Counted from the first letter of the stretch, positions 18,686-28,695 are shown. The stretch: 64,000 nt of DNA from JAEYZM01 sp943372195 (GCA_943372195.1 CALRXS010000012.1:1-64000), one strand, 5' to 3'. The notes: generated by a model from the sequence alone, not told the origin. Numbers and translations are program-made.

Positions 18686-19657
18686 TTATTTTCTTCTTTC
18701 GGTGGTATATTTAACTAAATCTTCTAGCGATTTTTTAGTTTCAGATTCAGGAAAAGTATTTAAAATTTCAAATGCTTTTTGTTGGAAGTCAAACATCTTT
18801 CTTTCTGCATAATCTAGTCCGCCTGTGCTTCTCACAAAATTAATTATCTCATCAACCTTCTCTGGTTCATCATTATGATATTTCACTAATTTGATGATTT
18901 TAGATTTAGTAGATTTGTTAGAATTATTTAGAGAGTAAATTAATGGCAATGTTATTTTCTTCTCTTTGATATCTATTCCTTTAGGCTTGCCAATATCTTC
19001 ATATCCGAAGTCTAATAAATCATCTTTAATTTGAAATGCCATGCCGATATATTCGCCAAACAATCTCATTTTTTCTACAACATCATCGCTAGCACCTGCA
19101 GATGATGCACCACTAGCACAACATGAAGCAATTAGAGAAGCTGTTTTTTGTCTGATAATTTCATAATAGATATCTTCTATAATATCTAATCTTCTAACTT
19201 TTTCAATTTGCAATAATTCACCCTCACTCATTTGCTGAACAGCATCAGAAACGATTTTCAATATTTTCAATTCATTATTCTCAACCGACAATAACAAACC
19301 TTTGGCTAATAAGAAATCACCTACAAGTACTGCTATTTTATTTTTCCAAACTGCGTTGATAGAAAGGAAACCTCTTCTTTCGTATGCATCATCAACTACA
19401 TCATCGTGTACTAAAGTTGCCGTGTGTAGTAATTCAACAAGTGCAGCTCCTCTATAAGTTGATTCTGAAATACCACCACATAATTTAGCAGAAAAAAATA
19501 CGAACATTGGTCTCATTTGTTTACCCTTACGTTTATAAATGTAATGAGTAACTCTATCGAGCAATGGCACTTTGCTTTGCATAGATGATTTGAATTTATC
19601 TTCAAAAGCATCTAATTCATTCGCTATCGGTATTCTTATTTTGTTTAAATCAAGCAT
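18686..19657 (-). CDS. Long-chain polyprenyl diphosphate synthase
   Basis: The enzyme extends allylic diphosphates with isopentenyl diphosphate to make the quinone side chain. The 323-residue protein has both aspartate-rich motifs: HDDVVDDAYERRG (D85, D86, D89, D90) and QIKDDLLDFG (D212, D213, D216). KGKQMRP near residue 46 binds the isopentenyl substrate. Small residues before the first motif suggest a long product, as in IspB or menaquinone-type synthases, but chain length cannot be fixed here. Confidence 0.92.
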   Translation of the reverse strand: MLDLNKIRIPIANELDAFEDKFKSSMQSKVPLLDRVTHYIYKRKGKQMRPMFVFFSAKLCGGISESTYRGAALVELLHTATLVHDDVVDDAYERRGFLSINAVWKNKIAVLVGDFLLAKGLLLSVENNELKILKIVSDAVQQMSEGELLQIEKVRRLDIIEDIYYEIIRQKTASLIASCCASGASSAGASDDVVEKMRLFGEYIGMAFQIKDDLLDFGYEDIGKPKGIDIKEKKITLPLIYSLNNSNKSTKSKIIKLVKYHNDEPEKVDEIINFVRSTGGLDYAERKMFDFQQKAFEILNTFPESETKKSLEDLVKYTTERRK

Positions 19658-19699
19658 GTATACGAAACTGCAAAATAAGAAAAATGTTAGAATTTATAG

Positions 19700-20764
19700 T
19701 TAAATGACAGTGTTCCAACTGAACTCATCTGCTTCTACACCTGTTCTGATATTCATCAATTTACTTTTGACTTTCATCATAAATGTGTTTTCATCAGCTA
19801 CAGGTAACATGTAGTTATGTCCGTTGATATTAATCAACTCAATTGGCGCAACAACAGCAGCAGTTCCGGCACCGAATGCCTCTTTAACTCTTCCTGCCTT
19901 GAACATATCTTCTAGTTCTTGTACACTTATTCTTCTTTCTGTATGCTTCATGCCTAAACCATCAGCAAGTGTCAATATAGAATCACGTGTAACACCATCT
20001 AGAATTGAGTCAGAGGTAGCAGGAGTGTATAACTCATTGTCAAATACGAACATCACATTCATGGTACCTGATTCTTCAATATACTTATGCTCTGTACCGT
20101 CTGTCCAGATTACCTGATCAAACCCTTCTTCTCTAGCTAATTTTGATGGATAAAAAGATGCGCCATAATTACCAGCACATTTTGCAAAACCTGTGCCTCC
20201 CTTATTTGCTCTTACAAAATGAGTTTCTACTTTTAATTTTAATGGTTTACCGTAATATGGGCCAACCGGACCACCGAAAATGATAAACTTATACTCTTCA
20301 GCTATTTTCACTCCGAATCGTGCTTCAGAAGCAAAAACAAAAGGCCTTAAATACAAAGAATGTCCTTCACCATAAGGTACCCAATTAGCATCTACTTCAA
20401 CAAACTTCATTAAAGCTTCTTTGAATAATTCTAAAGGTACTTCAGGCATACACATACGTGCGAGTGATTTGTTTAATCTTGTCCAATGTTTTTCAATTCT
20501 AAAAATTGAAATATTTCCATCTTTCATTCTAAAAGCCTTCATTCCTTCAAAAACACTTTGCCCGTAATGTAATGCAAGGGTTGCAGGATTTAAAGTAAGA
20601 TCAGCGTAAGGAATTACTTTTGAATTGTGCCAATCATTATGATAATAATCGGCAATAAACATATGGTCAGAAATTACTGCACCAAACTCGTTAGTTTCAA
20701 CAATTTCTTTGTTGAAACGAGAATTTTGCGATTTTTGAACTAAAATCTCGCTAGACTTAATCAT
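19700..20764 (-). CDS. ilvE: Branched-chain amino acid aminotransferase
   Basis: IlvE transfers amino groups between glutamate and the branched-chain 2-oxo acids. The 354-residue length and motifs (LHYGQSVFEGMKAFR at about 66-80, YLRPFVFASE, and TGFAKCAGNYGASFYPSKLA with the PLP lysine at about K195) place it in the longer class-II type of fold-type IV aminotransferases. EESGTMNVMFVF and GVTRDSILTLADGLG are also typical. It has its own upstream gap, and no other ilv gene is nearby. Confidence 0.93.
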   Translation of the reverse strand: MIKSSEILVQKSQNSRFNKEIVETNEFGAVISDHMFIADYYHNDWHNSKVIPYADLTLNPATLALHYGQSVFEGMKAFRMKDGNISIFRIEKHWTRLNKSLARMCMPEVPLELFKEALMKFVEVDANWVPYGEGHSLYLRPFVFASEARFGVKIAEEYKFIIFGGPVGPYYGKPLKLKVETHFVRANKGGTGFAKCAGNYGASFYPSKLAREEGFDQVIWTDGTEHKYIEESGTMNVMFVFDNELYTPATSDSILDGVTRDSILTLADGLGMKHTERRISVQELEDMFKAGRVKEAFGAGTAAVVAPIELININGHNYMLPVADENTFMMKVKSKLMNIRTGVEADEFSWNTVI

Positions 20765-20812
20765 TGTGTTTGTGTATAATTAAGTAGCAAAAGTGCGAAA
20801 ATTTGATTGAAA

Positions 20813-21178
20813 TTAATCCTTTTTTGTGTATTTATTTATCAATTCAAAAAGTTCACTAAAACTGAAAGGTTTCAATAGAAAGTCATTGGCTCCTAGGCTC
20901 ATAGCTTTATCTTTATCTTCTTGTTCAGCTTTTGCTGACAAAAATACAAATGGTATTAACAAGTATTTATCTAAGTTTCTAAACCAATTCAAAAACTCAA
21001 ATCCATCCATTTGAGGCATCATGATATCACAAAATACAATATCTGGAATGAAAGAATTAAGTAGTTCGATAGCTTCAGTGCCATTTGCTGCACCTTTAAC
21101 ATCATATCCCTTAAGCTCCAACATCTCTATAGTATTTTCTCGAATTACATTTTCATCTTCTATTACTAATATTTTCAT
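20813..21178 (-). CDS. Single-domain response regulator (CheY-like receiver)
   Basis: ATG at 21178 is chosen: it follows the kinase stop by four bases and yields the standard opening MKILVIEDENVIRENT, whereas an upstream start would overlap the kinase. The 121-residue protein has acidic E7-D8-E9, phospho-acceptor D51 in FCDIMMPQMDGFEFL, LSAKAEQEDK and the lysine in LLKPF. There is no output domain. It is the likely partner of the 1137-residue sensor kinase encoded immediately upstream. Confidence 0.92.
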   Translation of the reverse strand: MKILVIEDENVIRENTIEMLELKGYDVKGAANGTEAIELLNSFIPDIVFCDIMMPQMDGFEFLNWFRNLDKYLLIPFVFLSAKAEQEDKDKAMSLGANDFLLKPFSFSELFELINKYTKKD

Positions 21179-21182
21179 CTTA

Positions 21183-24100
21183 TTATTTTTTAGGAAGTAC
21201 AATTGTGAATTTCGAGCCCTTGTTTATTTCACTATCTACATAGATTTCACCACCATTAATATTAACAAATTCTTTTACAATTACCAATCCAAGTCCAGTG
21301 CCCTCAATATTTCTTGCATTACTTGCTCTGTAAAATGATTGGAATAAATTATCTAGTTCACTCTTTGGTATACCTATACCGTTATCTATAATTTCTATAA
21401 ATATACTGTTTGAATTTTCGTGCAAATTCAAAGTAGGATTACTAGCAGAATACTTAAATGCGTTGGTTAATAGATTAATAATTGCGTGTGAAATTAGTCG
21501 TTTATCAATAAATAGTTTCGAAGGAGAACAATTATTATTAAACTTAACAATTCGATTATCAGTGCGATTGTTAAAATAAGAAGATAATAATTCAATTATT
21601 AAGCTACTCATATCAACATCTTCTTTAATAGAAGGCACCTTACCTTCTTCAATTTTTCCAATAGTTAATATATCAGACATTAAATCACCCAATTTTTTAA
21701 TTTCAATGTTAATTCTGTTTAAGTGATTATCAACAGAAGATTTCTGAGGGATGTCTGCCTTCTCTAAATACATATCAATTAATTCAACACTCGTTTGCAT
21801 TGAAGTCAATGGTGTTCTGAATTGATGAGATGCAGTTGTAACAAAAGTAGATTTAAATTTACCTAATTCTATTTCTCTATTTAATGTTTGTACTAATCTT
21901 TGTTCTGAATCTTTTTGTTCAGATATATCACTTGCTATTAGTACAAACTTACTTGATTCGTTTTCGGTATTAATGGTATTTATTGTTAATAATACAGGTA
22001 AATTTTGTCCGTCTGATTTCTTAAATACCCATTCAAAAGTATTCGGCAATTTGTTTTTAATTTTATAACTAAACATATCGAATACATTACTGAACATTTT
22101 ACCAGATATACTCAATAATTCATTTGCACAAGTACTTTTTCTATCAGAATCATGAATGAATTCTATGGTTTTGCCTTTCACAAATTGAGAATCATCAAGA
22201 TTAAGAAATCTATATGTAGCCGGATTGCATTCAACAAGTTCACCTTCTGAGTTGAGGATTATAATAGAGATATCAGCATTGTTCATGATTGATGAATATA
22301 GATTCGAAATACTCAAGATTTCTCTTGTTCTATCTTGTACTTCTCGTTCTAATTCTTCATTATAACTTTGCATTTTAACATATACTTTTTTATGATAAAT
22401 ACTCAAGGCAATTTGACTTGAAGCTTCTTGAGCTATTTCAATAGTTTCATTTGAGAATTCTTTAAAAGCATTGCATGATAACAATAATACTCCAAGTTTT
22501 TCTCCATATACCGATAATGGGAAAACATGAACTTCATCCCAACTATTAGTTATAACTTTATTAAAAACACTTACCTCTACAGAAGATTTATTATACACCA
22601 AATTAGTTTGAGCAAACATCTGCTCAAAGTTCGAAAAATACACCTCTAAATCCTTTTCTAAATTAAGTTCTTTAGAAATTATTTCTTCATTTTTTATAGA
22701 CTTAGTATTAACAATTAAATTCTTTGTTTTTTCATCAAAAACAACCAGATTAATTTCATCACAAGGCACTAAATTATTTAAATGATATATAGCTTCTAAC
22801 TCTGCAGGTGTATCTTTAAATCCGCCTTCTAATAATGATTTATAAATTTGCTGTAATCCTTTTAAACGATTATTAGACCTTTTAATAATTTCTCTTGATT
22901 TTACACTATCAGTTATATCAATTGCATTTAGTAAGACATACTTGATTTCATTATGAATACCTCTTATAGGTACTATACTATTTCTAATAAATACCTCTTC
23001 ACCATACTGTATAGTTTTCGTTTCTTCTAGCAATATTTCACCTTCTTGAAACACTTTTAATACCAAACTATTAAACTGCTCAGAAACATAATTAGGTAAA
23101 ATATCATTAAAGCTTTTATGTAAAATATCCCCCAATGAAACTTTTTTGTTGGGATATAGCCATGTGTTGATTTTTTCTATTGCTATAGAATTAGCAAAAG
23201 TAATATGTAGTTTATGATCGAATACAACTATAGAACCATCAGCACTTTCAATCAATGATCGATAATGTTCTTCACTATTTCGTATTTGCTCTTCAGTGGC
23301 CTTGTATTTCGTAATATCGTCAGCAATACCAGATACTCTAATAACCTTTCCGTTTTCATCAAAAATCGGATAAGATCGGTCACGTATCCATCTTTCTGAA
23401 CCATCAGGCCGTTTTATTTTGTATTCAATATCTGTAAATTGACCAATAGCTTGAACTTCTAAACTTTTTATAACAACTTCTTTGTATTCAGGCAATACAC
23501 TTTCAATAAAATAAGGCATATTTTCATATAGAAAATCAGCAGTTACTCCCCAAATATCTTCAAATGCATTGCTAATATAAAGTAGTTTTTGAGTAGCTGG
23601 ATCTGTCAAATAAAATACTTCTTTTATATTCTCAGCAACTTGTCTAAATTTTAATTCACTTTCAGAAAGCTTTTGATATTCTTCTTTTCTAACTATAGCC
23701 CTCGAAGTTATTTCAGCAATCGTACGAAGTAATTTTATGTCTTCTTGAGACCAAAGCATATGTACAGTAACCGCATCAAAACCCATGAAACCTATAACTC
23801 TATCATCAGATTTCATTGGTACCCAAAGAACTGATTTTATATCTTGAGCTTCTAGTGTTTCTTTTTCAGGTGCGGCTTCAGGTGGTAGGTCATTAATGTC
23901 GTAATAATAAATTACATCATTAAGTTTTAATACTTCTGTTGACCAGGGTAAATACTCAGTAGGTATATTTTGTAGATTATCTTTCTCTTCTGAAATCCCT
24001 TCTTTTACCCATTCATGAGTATTGTGCATTACATCACCATCATACATGAACACATATGAACGATCTATATCAGCAAATTCTCCAATTTTTCTGAGTACAT

Positions 24101-24596
24101 CGTTTACGTGTGCATCAAATTCATGTGATTTAATATCAACAAAACTTGCTGAAGTGCTAGAGATAATTTCATCAAGCTTTAACCTATTTTGCAAAAACTT
24201 AGCCGCTTTTTTCGACTCGGTTATATCAATAGTTATACCGGCAAAGTATTCTTCAACTTGACTAGGTAATTCAACAATAAAATATTTGTTATTCAACCAA
24301 ATTTCTTGTCCATCTTTCTTTATCGCCCTAAACTCTATATCAACATATTTATTTACTCTCAGAGTCTCTCTTGAATCAATAAAAAGTTGTAAATCATCTT
24401 TGTGTATGCAATCATACCAAATCGAAGGATTAGATATTATTTCTTCGGAAGTATATCCAATTACATCTTGGCAATTAGAATCTATACTAACAATACTAAA
24501 ATCCGATAGCCTTGATTGCCAATAATAACTAGCAGAGTGCTTATAGAAATCTTTAATATCAGTACTATGTGTAAGTAAATTTGTATGAGGTGACAT
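21183..24596 (-). CDS. Multi-PAS/GAF soluble sensor histidine kinase
   Basis: The 1137-residue kinase has no membrane segment. Domains in order are PAS (about 27-130), GAF (about 140-310), PAS (318-440), PAS (440-560), GAF (580-735), PAS (770-890), HisKA with H924 in TASHQFRTPLTSM, and HATPase with DNGIGIP and GTGLGLVIVKEF. The WL/RDRSYPIFDENGKVIRVSGIADDITKYK segment is a typical PAS-PAC end. Such a stack suggests integration of several cytoplasmic signals; the ligands are unknown. Two TACT-N6-AGTA palindromes lie 17-50 bases upstream of its start. Confidence 0.93.
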   Translation of the reverse strand: MSPHTNLLTHSTDIKDFYKHSASYYWQSRLSDFSIVSIDSNCQDVIGYTSEEIISNPSIWYDCIHKDDLQLFIDSRETLRVNKYVDIEFRAIKKDGQEIWLNNKYFIVELPSQVEEYFAGITIDITESKKAAKFLQNRLKLDEIISSTSASFVDIKSHEFDAHVNDVLRKIGEFADIDRSYVFMYDGDVMHNTHEWVKEGISEEKDNLQNIPTEYLPWSTEVLKLNDVIYYYDINDLPPEAAPEKETLEAQDIKSVLWVPMKSDDRVIGFMGFDAVTVHMLWSQEDIKLLRTIAEITSRAIVRKEEYQKLSESELKFRQVAENIKEVFYLTDPATQKLLYISNAFEDIWGVTADFLYENMPYFIESVLPEYKEVVIKSLEVQAIGQFTDIEYKIKRPDGSERWIRDRSYPIFDENGKVIRVSGIADDITKYKATEEQIRNSEEHYRSLIESADGSIVVFDHKLHITFANSIAIEKINTWLYPNKKVSLGDILHKSFNDILPNYVSEQFNSLVLKVFQEGEILLEETKTIQYGEEVFIRNSIVPIRGIHNEIKYVLLNAIDITDSVKSREIIKRSNNRLKGLQQIYKSLLEGGFKDTPAELEAIYHLNNLVPCDEINLVVFDEKTKNLIVNTKSIKNEEIISKELNLEKDLEVYFSNFEQMFAQTNLVYNKSSVEVSVFNKVITNSWDEVHVFPLSVYGEKLGVLLLSCNAFKEFSNETIEIAQEASSQIALSIYHKKVYVKMQSYNEELEREVQDRTREILSISNLYSSIMNNADISIIILNSEGELVECNPATYRFLNLDDSQFVKGKTIEFIHDSDRKSTCANELLSISGKMFSNVFDMFSYKIKNKLPNTFEWVFKKSDGQNLPVLLTINTINTENESSKFVLIASDISEQKDSEQRLVQTLNREIELGKFKSTFVTTASHQFRTPLTSMQTSVELIDMYLEKADIPQKSSVDNHLNRINIEIKKLGDLMSDILTIGKIEEGKVPSIKEDVDMSSLIIELLSSYFNNRTDNRIVKFNNNCSPSKLFIDKRLISHAIINLLTNAFKYSASNPTLNLHENSNSIFIEIIDNGIGIPKSELDNLFQSFYRASNARNIEGTGLGLVIVKEFVNINGGEIYVDSEINKGSKFTIVLPKK

Positions 24597-24612
24597 ACAA
24601 TAAAGATAAAGC

Positions 24613-24645
24613 TACTTAAAATAGTAAGTATTACTTAAAATAGTA
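24613..24645. promoter_or_regulatory. Two TACT-N6-AGTA palindromes upstream of the large kinase
   Basis: TACTTAAAATAGTA occurs twice, at 24613-24626 and 24632-24645, 19 bases apart. Both half-sites are perfect inverted repeats, extended by AA on one side. The position next to the kinase start and the recurrence in the other gaps of the island suggest binding by a NarL/FixJ-type regulator. Confidence 0.55.
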
Positions 24646-24675
24646 ATTTTTAATAAAATGAGCTTATTAGAATAA

Positions 24676-25698
24676 TTAGTTAATTTTCATCTCACCCCGA
24701 ATATTTGTTGCCAATAATCTTTTAATAATTGTTAAATCTGAATAATTAGCAAGCAAGAACATTAATTTTGTAATAGCTGCTTCAAATGTTATATCAAAGC
24801 CCGATATCACTCCTATTGACTCTAAGTGTTTACTTGTTTCATATCGACCTATATCTACAGTACCTCCTTGACATTGAGAAATATCATATAGTATTTTACC
24901 AGAATTTGATGCTCTAACTAGTAAATCTATAAACCACGTATCTGTACATGTATTACCAGTACCAAAACCCTCAATAATTATTGCATCAATATTTTCAGCA
25001 TTAACAATTGACTCTACAAATGATTGAGAAATACCTGGGAAGATCTTTAATGAAGCTATCTTATTACTTAATTGATGATAAAATATTGTATTTAATTCTG
25101 GCTCTGGCAATATGTTCTCTGAATAAAAATTCAGTTTTACACCAGCTTCAGCTAGAAGAGGGTAATTCGGACTTGCAAAAGCTTCGAATTTATCAGCATG
25201 TACTTTTTTTGAACGATTACCTCTCATTAATTGGTAATCAAAATATATACATACTTCAGGTGCCAAGGGTTTACCTCTATAATCTACGCTTGCTGCAATC
25301 TCGATTGAGGTGATTAGGTTTTCTTTTGCATCTGTTCTGATTTCGCCTATTGGTAACTGAGAACCAGTAAAAACTATGGTTTTGTGTAAATTCTGAATCA
25401 AGAAACTAAGGGCTGAAGCAGTATATGCCATAGTATCAGAACCGTGTAGTATTACGAATCCGTCATAATCATCATATTTAGACTCAATAATTGAGACTAA
25501 ATTAAGCCATACAATGTGATTCATATTTGATGAATCTATGATCGGATTAAATGTATGAACATCGACTAAATAATTTAATCTGCTCAATTCTGGTACATTA
25601 TTAGTAATGTTGTCAAAATCAAATGGTACAAGTAATCCATCTTGATTTTGGATCATACCAATTGTACCTCCTGTATAAATGATTAGTATTCTTGTCAT
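24676..25698 (-). CDS. ansA: Type I (cytoplasmic) L-asparaginase
   Basis: The enzyme hydrolyses L-asparagine to aspartate and ammonia. ATG at 25698 is preferred to an in-frame TTG at 25713. From there the 340-residue protein shows the two catalytic motifs YTGGTIGM (T12) and ILHGSDTMAYTAS (T89, D90 region), and GSQLPIGEIRTDAKENLI. There is no signal peptide, so it is the type I form. It starts 26 bases after a receiver-kinase gene inside a run of signalling genes, so it is probably co-transcribed with them, which is unusual for asparaginase. Confidence 0.92.
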   Translation of the reverse strand: MTRILIIYTGGTIGMIQNQDGLLVPFDFDNITNNVPELSRLNYLVDVHTFNPIIDSSNMNHIVWLNLVSIIESKYDDYDGFVILHGSDTMAYTASALSFLIQNLHKTIVFTGSQLPIGEIRTDAKENLITSIEIAASVDYRGKPLAPEVCIYFDYQLMRGNRSKKVHADKFEAFASPNYPLLAEAGVKLNFYSENILPEPELNTIFYHQLSNKIASLKIFPGISQSFVESIVNAENIDAIIIEGFGTGNTCTDTWFIDLLVRASNSGKILYDISQCQGGTVDIGRYETSKHLESIGVISGFDITFEAAITKLMFLLANYSDLTIIKRLLATNIRGEMKIN

Positions 25699-25724
25699 AG
25701 CGTATGACAACAAAAATAGAATTA

Positions 25725-26783
25725 TTAATGATTAGATTGACATACCAAGGTGCATTTTACCTCATTGTGTTCTACTTTAATTTCAAAAACATCATTGTAT
25801 TTATTAACTAAAGTGCTCACTAAATATAATCCAAGGCCTAATCCTTGTTGATCGCTATTAGCTTTGTCGTGCTGATAAAAAGGCTTGATTTTCAAATTTA
25901 AATCTGCAGGAAGAATACTGCATTTGTTTATAATTTCAAAAATAATACGAGAATCAGTTAAATAAACGTTAACATTTACTACGGAATTAATATCACCAAA
26001 TTTAATAGCATTTTCAATTAATTCAGATAAAGCAATCAATGAATATTCTCTAGAAAAAAACTCATCAGGTAGGCTAATATTCTTATTTACTTTGATGATT
26101 TTATTAGTGTGATTTATATTATCATTAATTACAGTATCGATTGAATTAAGAAAATTTTTCAATGAATAATGTACCATATTATTATTCAACTCTTGTACAC
26201 CAGAGATAATCATGAGATTATTCAAAGTTTTTTTTAATCGCCTTAATGACATATTAAAAATATTCTCCATTTCTACACCAATTGAATTCTCAATTTTAAT
26301 GCTATTCAATATATTTTGTAGAACATTTATTGGCGTGAATAATTCATGATTGGCGACATTTCTCCAATGCTGTAGTGACGACAATGACTCGTCTTCGATA
26401 TGTTGGTTTACATTGCTTTTCTTTTTAAGTTGAGACTGCACAGCATTTAACAACTCTTGAAAATCAAAAGGTTTAGTGATATAATCATCAGCTCCAAGAT
26501 TCATACTCTTTCTATGGTCAACACTTTCTACTCGACCTGTTAACATAAGAAAAGGTATCAAATTAGTAGATTTATTTTCGCGTATTTTCTCTAATAATTG
26601 AATGCCATCCATTTCTGTCATCATCATATCAGAGATGATAACATCAGGTTTAAAGTTTTCTAGTACTACTAATGCATCTATACCATTTGATGCAGATTCA
26701 ACTACAAAATTATTTATTTCGAAATAATCTTTAATGTTATCACGAATAATTTTTTCGTCTTCTACTACTAGTAGTTTCTTCAT
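25725..26783 (-). CDS. Receiver-histidine kinase protein with degenerate G1 box
   Basis: The 352-residue protein has an N-terminal receiver (acidic E8-D9-E10, phospho-acceptor D52 in SDMMMTEMDG, lysine in ITKPF). This is followed by a HisKA-like segment with H146 in ANHELFTPINVL and a HATPase domain. The N box (LIENAIKFG) and the glycine-rich G2 box (GLGLGLYLV) are intact. The usual DxGxG segment is replaced by INKCSILP, so ATP use may be altered. Its start overlaps the upstream PAS-kinase gene by 4 bases, and ansA follows. Confidence 0.88.
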   Translation of the reverse strand: MKKLLVVEDEKIIRDNIKDYFEINNFVVESASNGIDALVVLENFKPDVIISDMMMTEMDGIQLLEKIRENKSTNLIPFLMLTGRVESVDHRKSMNLGADDYITKPFDFQELLNAVQSQLKKKSNVNQHIEDESLSSLQHWRNVANHELFTPINVLQNILNSIKIENSIGVEMENIFNMSLRRLKKTLNNLMIISGVQELNNNMVHYSLKNFLNSIDTVINDNINHTNKIIKVNKNISLPDEFFSREYSLIALSELIENAIKFGDINSVVNVNVYLTDSRIIFEIINKCSILPADLNLKIKPFYQHDKANSDQQGLGLGLYLVSTLVNKYNDVFEIKVEHNEVKCTLVCQSNH

Positions 26784-27892
26784 TTTAATTTAAATTTTCT
26801 GTGTAAAACTACTGTAAACTCTGATCCTTCACCTACTTTCGATTTGAAGTGAATCTTTGCATCATGCAAATCCAAAAAATGTTTTACAACAATCAAACCT
26901 AATCCTGTACCCGGTATATTCTTAATATTCGAAGCACGATAAAATGATGAAAACAAATTACCTTGCTCAAATTCTGGTATTCCTATACCATAATCTCTTA
27001 TAGACACTTCAATACAATTAGATTCAGTTTCCTTTAATGAAACATCTATTTTATTTTCTCCTTCAGAATATTTTGCAGCATTGGAAAATAAGTTTGAGAA
27101 AACATGATAAATCATATTCCTATCTGCCTGAATAATTAAGTCTTTAAGCTGCATTTGCGAATTAATATTATAACCTGTTTGGCTATATTCTAATGCAATA
27201 CTTTCTAATATATCTTTGATATTAAGTTCAACTATTTCTGGTAATATACCACCACTCTCTATTCTACTAATTAATAATACTTCGTTCATCAACTCCGTCA
27301 TTCTTCTTACTTGTTCATTGATTTTATTTAAATGATTATTCGTTTTATCATTAAAATTATTTTCATTATGAAGTCGAATTAATTCTAGTGAACTTGAAAT
27401 TGCAGCTAATGGTGTTCTAAATTCATGAGAAACCATACCAACAAATTTAGACTTGAGTTCATTTAACTCTTTTTCTTTTACAAGAGAACTCAATACTTGA
27501 TTTTCAGAATCTTTTTGAAAAGTAATATCTTTATAAACCCATAAATGTCCGATATAATTATCTTTATTGAAGATTGGAATATAGTCTCGACTTAAATAAG
27601 TACCATTTTTCATTAATAACTCTAAATCATTAACACGCACTTTATTTTTTAAAGTTTCATCAATCTGTCGAACGAAATCTTCTTCATCAACGAACAATAC
27701 TTTATTTATTTGTGCAGCAGTGCTACAATCGAAACCTACTAATTGATCTGGAGGAAGTGGTATTCCAAATAGATTACAAAACGATTGATTAACAAGCTCG
27801 ATTTTACGATCTTGATTTTCTAATAGTATTGCAAAATTAAATGAATGTAAGGCCACATCCATTCGAAATAAGGTTAAGTCAGCGTTTTGCAT
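26780..27892 (-). CDS. PAS-domain sensor histidine kinase
   Basis: The 370-residue soluble kinase has an N-terminal PAS domain (about 10-128, ending WVYKDITFQKDSE), a HisKA domain with H156 in GMVSHEFRTPLAAISSS and a complete HATPase domain (SNAAKYSEGENKI, DYGIGIPEF, PGTGLGLIVVKHF). The gene follows the NarL-type regulator at 27929 by 36 bases and is clearly its cognate kinase. The pair is a paralogue of the kinase-regulator pair at 28920-31086, suggesting tandem duplication. Confidence 0.92.
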   Translation of the reverse strand: MQNADLTLFRMDVALHSFNFAILLENQDRKIELVNQSFCNLFGIPLPPDQLVGFDCSTAAQINKVLFVDEEDFVRQIDETLKNKVRVNDLELLMKNGTYLSRDYIPIFNKDNYIGHLWVYKDITFQKDSENQVLSSLVKEKELNELKSKFVGMVSHEFRTPLAAISSSLELIRLHNENNFNDKTNNHLNKINEQVRRMTELMNEVLLISRIESGGILPEIVELNIKDILESIALEYSQTGYNINSQMQLKDLIIQADRNMIYHVFSNLFSNAAKYSEGENKIDVSLKETESNCIEVSIRDYGIGIPEFEQGNLFSSFYRASNIKNIPGTGLGLIVVKHFLDLHDAKIHFKSKVGEGSEFTVVLHRKFKLK

Positions 27893-27928
27893 AGTAAATT
27901 CAATTTTAAAAATATGTAATTTACTTAG

Positions 27929-28543
27929 TTACTTAATCATCTTCGCCATTAATTCAGCTTTTGATTTAATACCTAGCTTAACATATATATGTTTAAGGTG
28001 CTGATTTATAGTAAAGGTTGTAACAAACAATCTATCTGCTGCCTCTTTGTAACTCAATCCCTCTGCTAACAACTGCACCAATTCAAATTCTCTTTTTGTA
28101 AGTTTTGATCTTAATTCTTCAATCGGATCGAATCTATAATCAGCAATTAAATGTTTCGCGGCATTGGGAGAAATAGAAAACCCTCCCTCAATAACAGACT
28201 CAATCCCTTTCTGAATATCAAGCATGCTAGCTGTTTTTAAAATGTAACCATTAGCACCTTGTTTTAATAATTCTTTAACATATTCACTCGAGTCATGAGC
28301 TGTGAGCATTATTATTAGGCTGTTTGCAAATTTAGCTTTAATTAATTTAAAGCCCTCAATTGCAGAAATTCCTCGTAAGTTAATATCTAATAAAATAACT
28401 TTAGGTTCGATGATGTCGCTAGCTATTGTGTCTTCGATACTATCAAATGACCAAATTACTTTAAACTCATCATTCATTTCAAGAAACTCAACGTAATTTT
28501 CCCTCAGTGATTCATTATCCTCAATTAATCCGATATTGATCAT
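27929..28543 (-). CDS. NarL/FixJ-family response regulator
   Basis: The 204-residue regulator has a receiver with acidic E8-D9, phospho-acceptor D53 in LLDINLRGIS and the lysine in ILKTASM. The LuxR-type helix-turn-helix lies at about 140-200 (KLTKREFELVQLLAEGLSY, then TINQHLKHIYVKLGI). It is about 60 per cent identical by eye to the regulator at 30469, including an unusual shared insert before the HTH. It heads an operon of regulator, PAS kinase, receiver-kinase and ansA. Three TACT-N6-AGTA sites lie 140-300 bases upstream. Confidence 0.93.
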   Translation of the reverse strand: MINIGLIEDNESLRENYVEFLEMNDEFKVIWSFDSIEDTIASDIIEPKVILLDINLRGISAIEGFKLIKAKFANSLIIMLTAHDSSEYVKELLKQGANGYILKTASMLDIQKGIESVIEGGFSISPNAAKHLIADYRFDPIEELRSKLTKREFELVQLLAEGLSYKEAADRLFVTTFTINQHLKHIYVKLGIKSKAELMAKMIK

Positions 28544-28594
28544 ATTTGTATTTTTGTGTTTAGTACTTATAAGCTAATAAAATTAAATAAGAAA

Positions 28595-28627
28595 GGCAGT
28601 CAGATACTTAGGGATGTACTAACTGCC
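28595..28627 (-). terminator. Hairpin, probable terminator of the upstream regulator-kinase operon
   Basis: GGCAGT and ACTGCC pair, and an imperfect inner stem (AG-A-TAC with GTA-CT) extends it. On the minus strand it is followed by TTTCTTATTTAATTTTATT, a T-rich tract. Confidence 0.5.
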
Positions 28628-28681
28628 AATCGAATTTACTTACGCTCATTCAAATGTCAATTAATTAAATATCTTTTTACT

Positions 28682-28695
28682 TACTGATTTTAGTA
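28682..28695. promoter_or_regulatory. TACT-N6-AGTA palindrome
   Basis: The sequence is TACTGATTTTAGTA. It lies 139 bases upstream of the NarL-type regulator start at 28543 and is the nearest of three copies in this gap. Confidence 0.5.
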
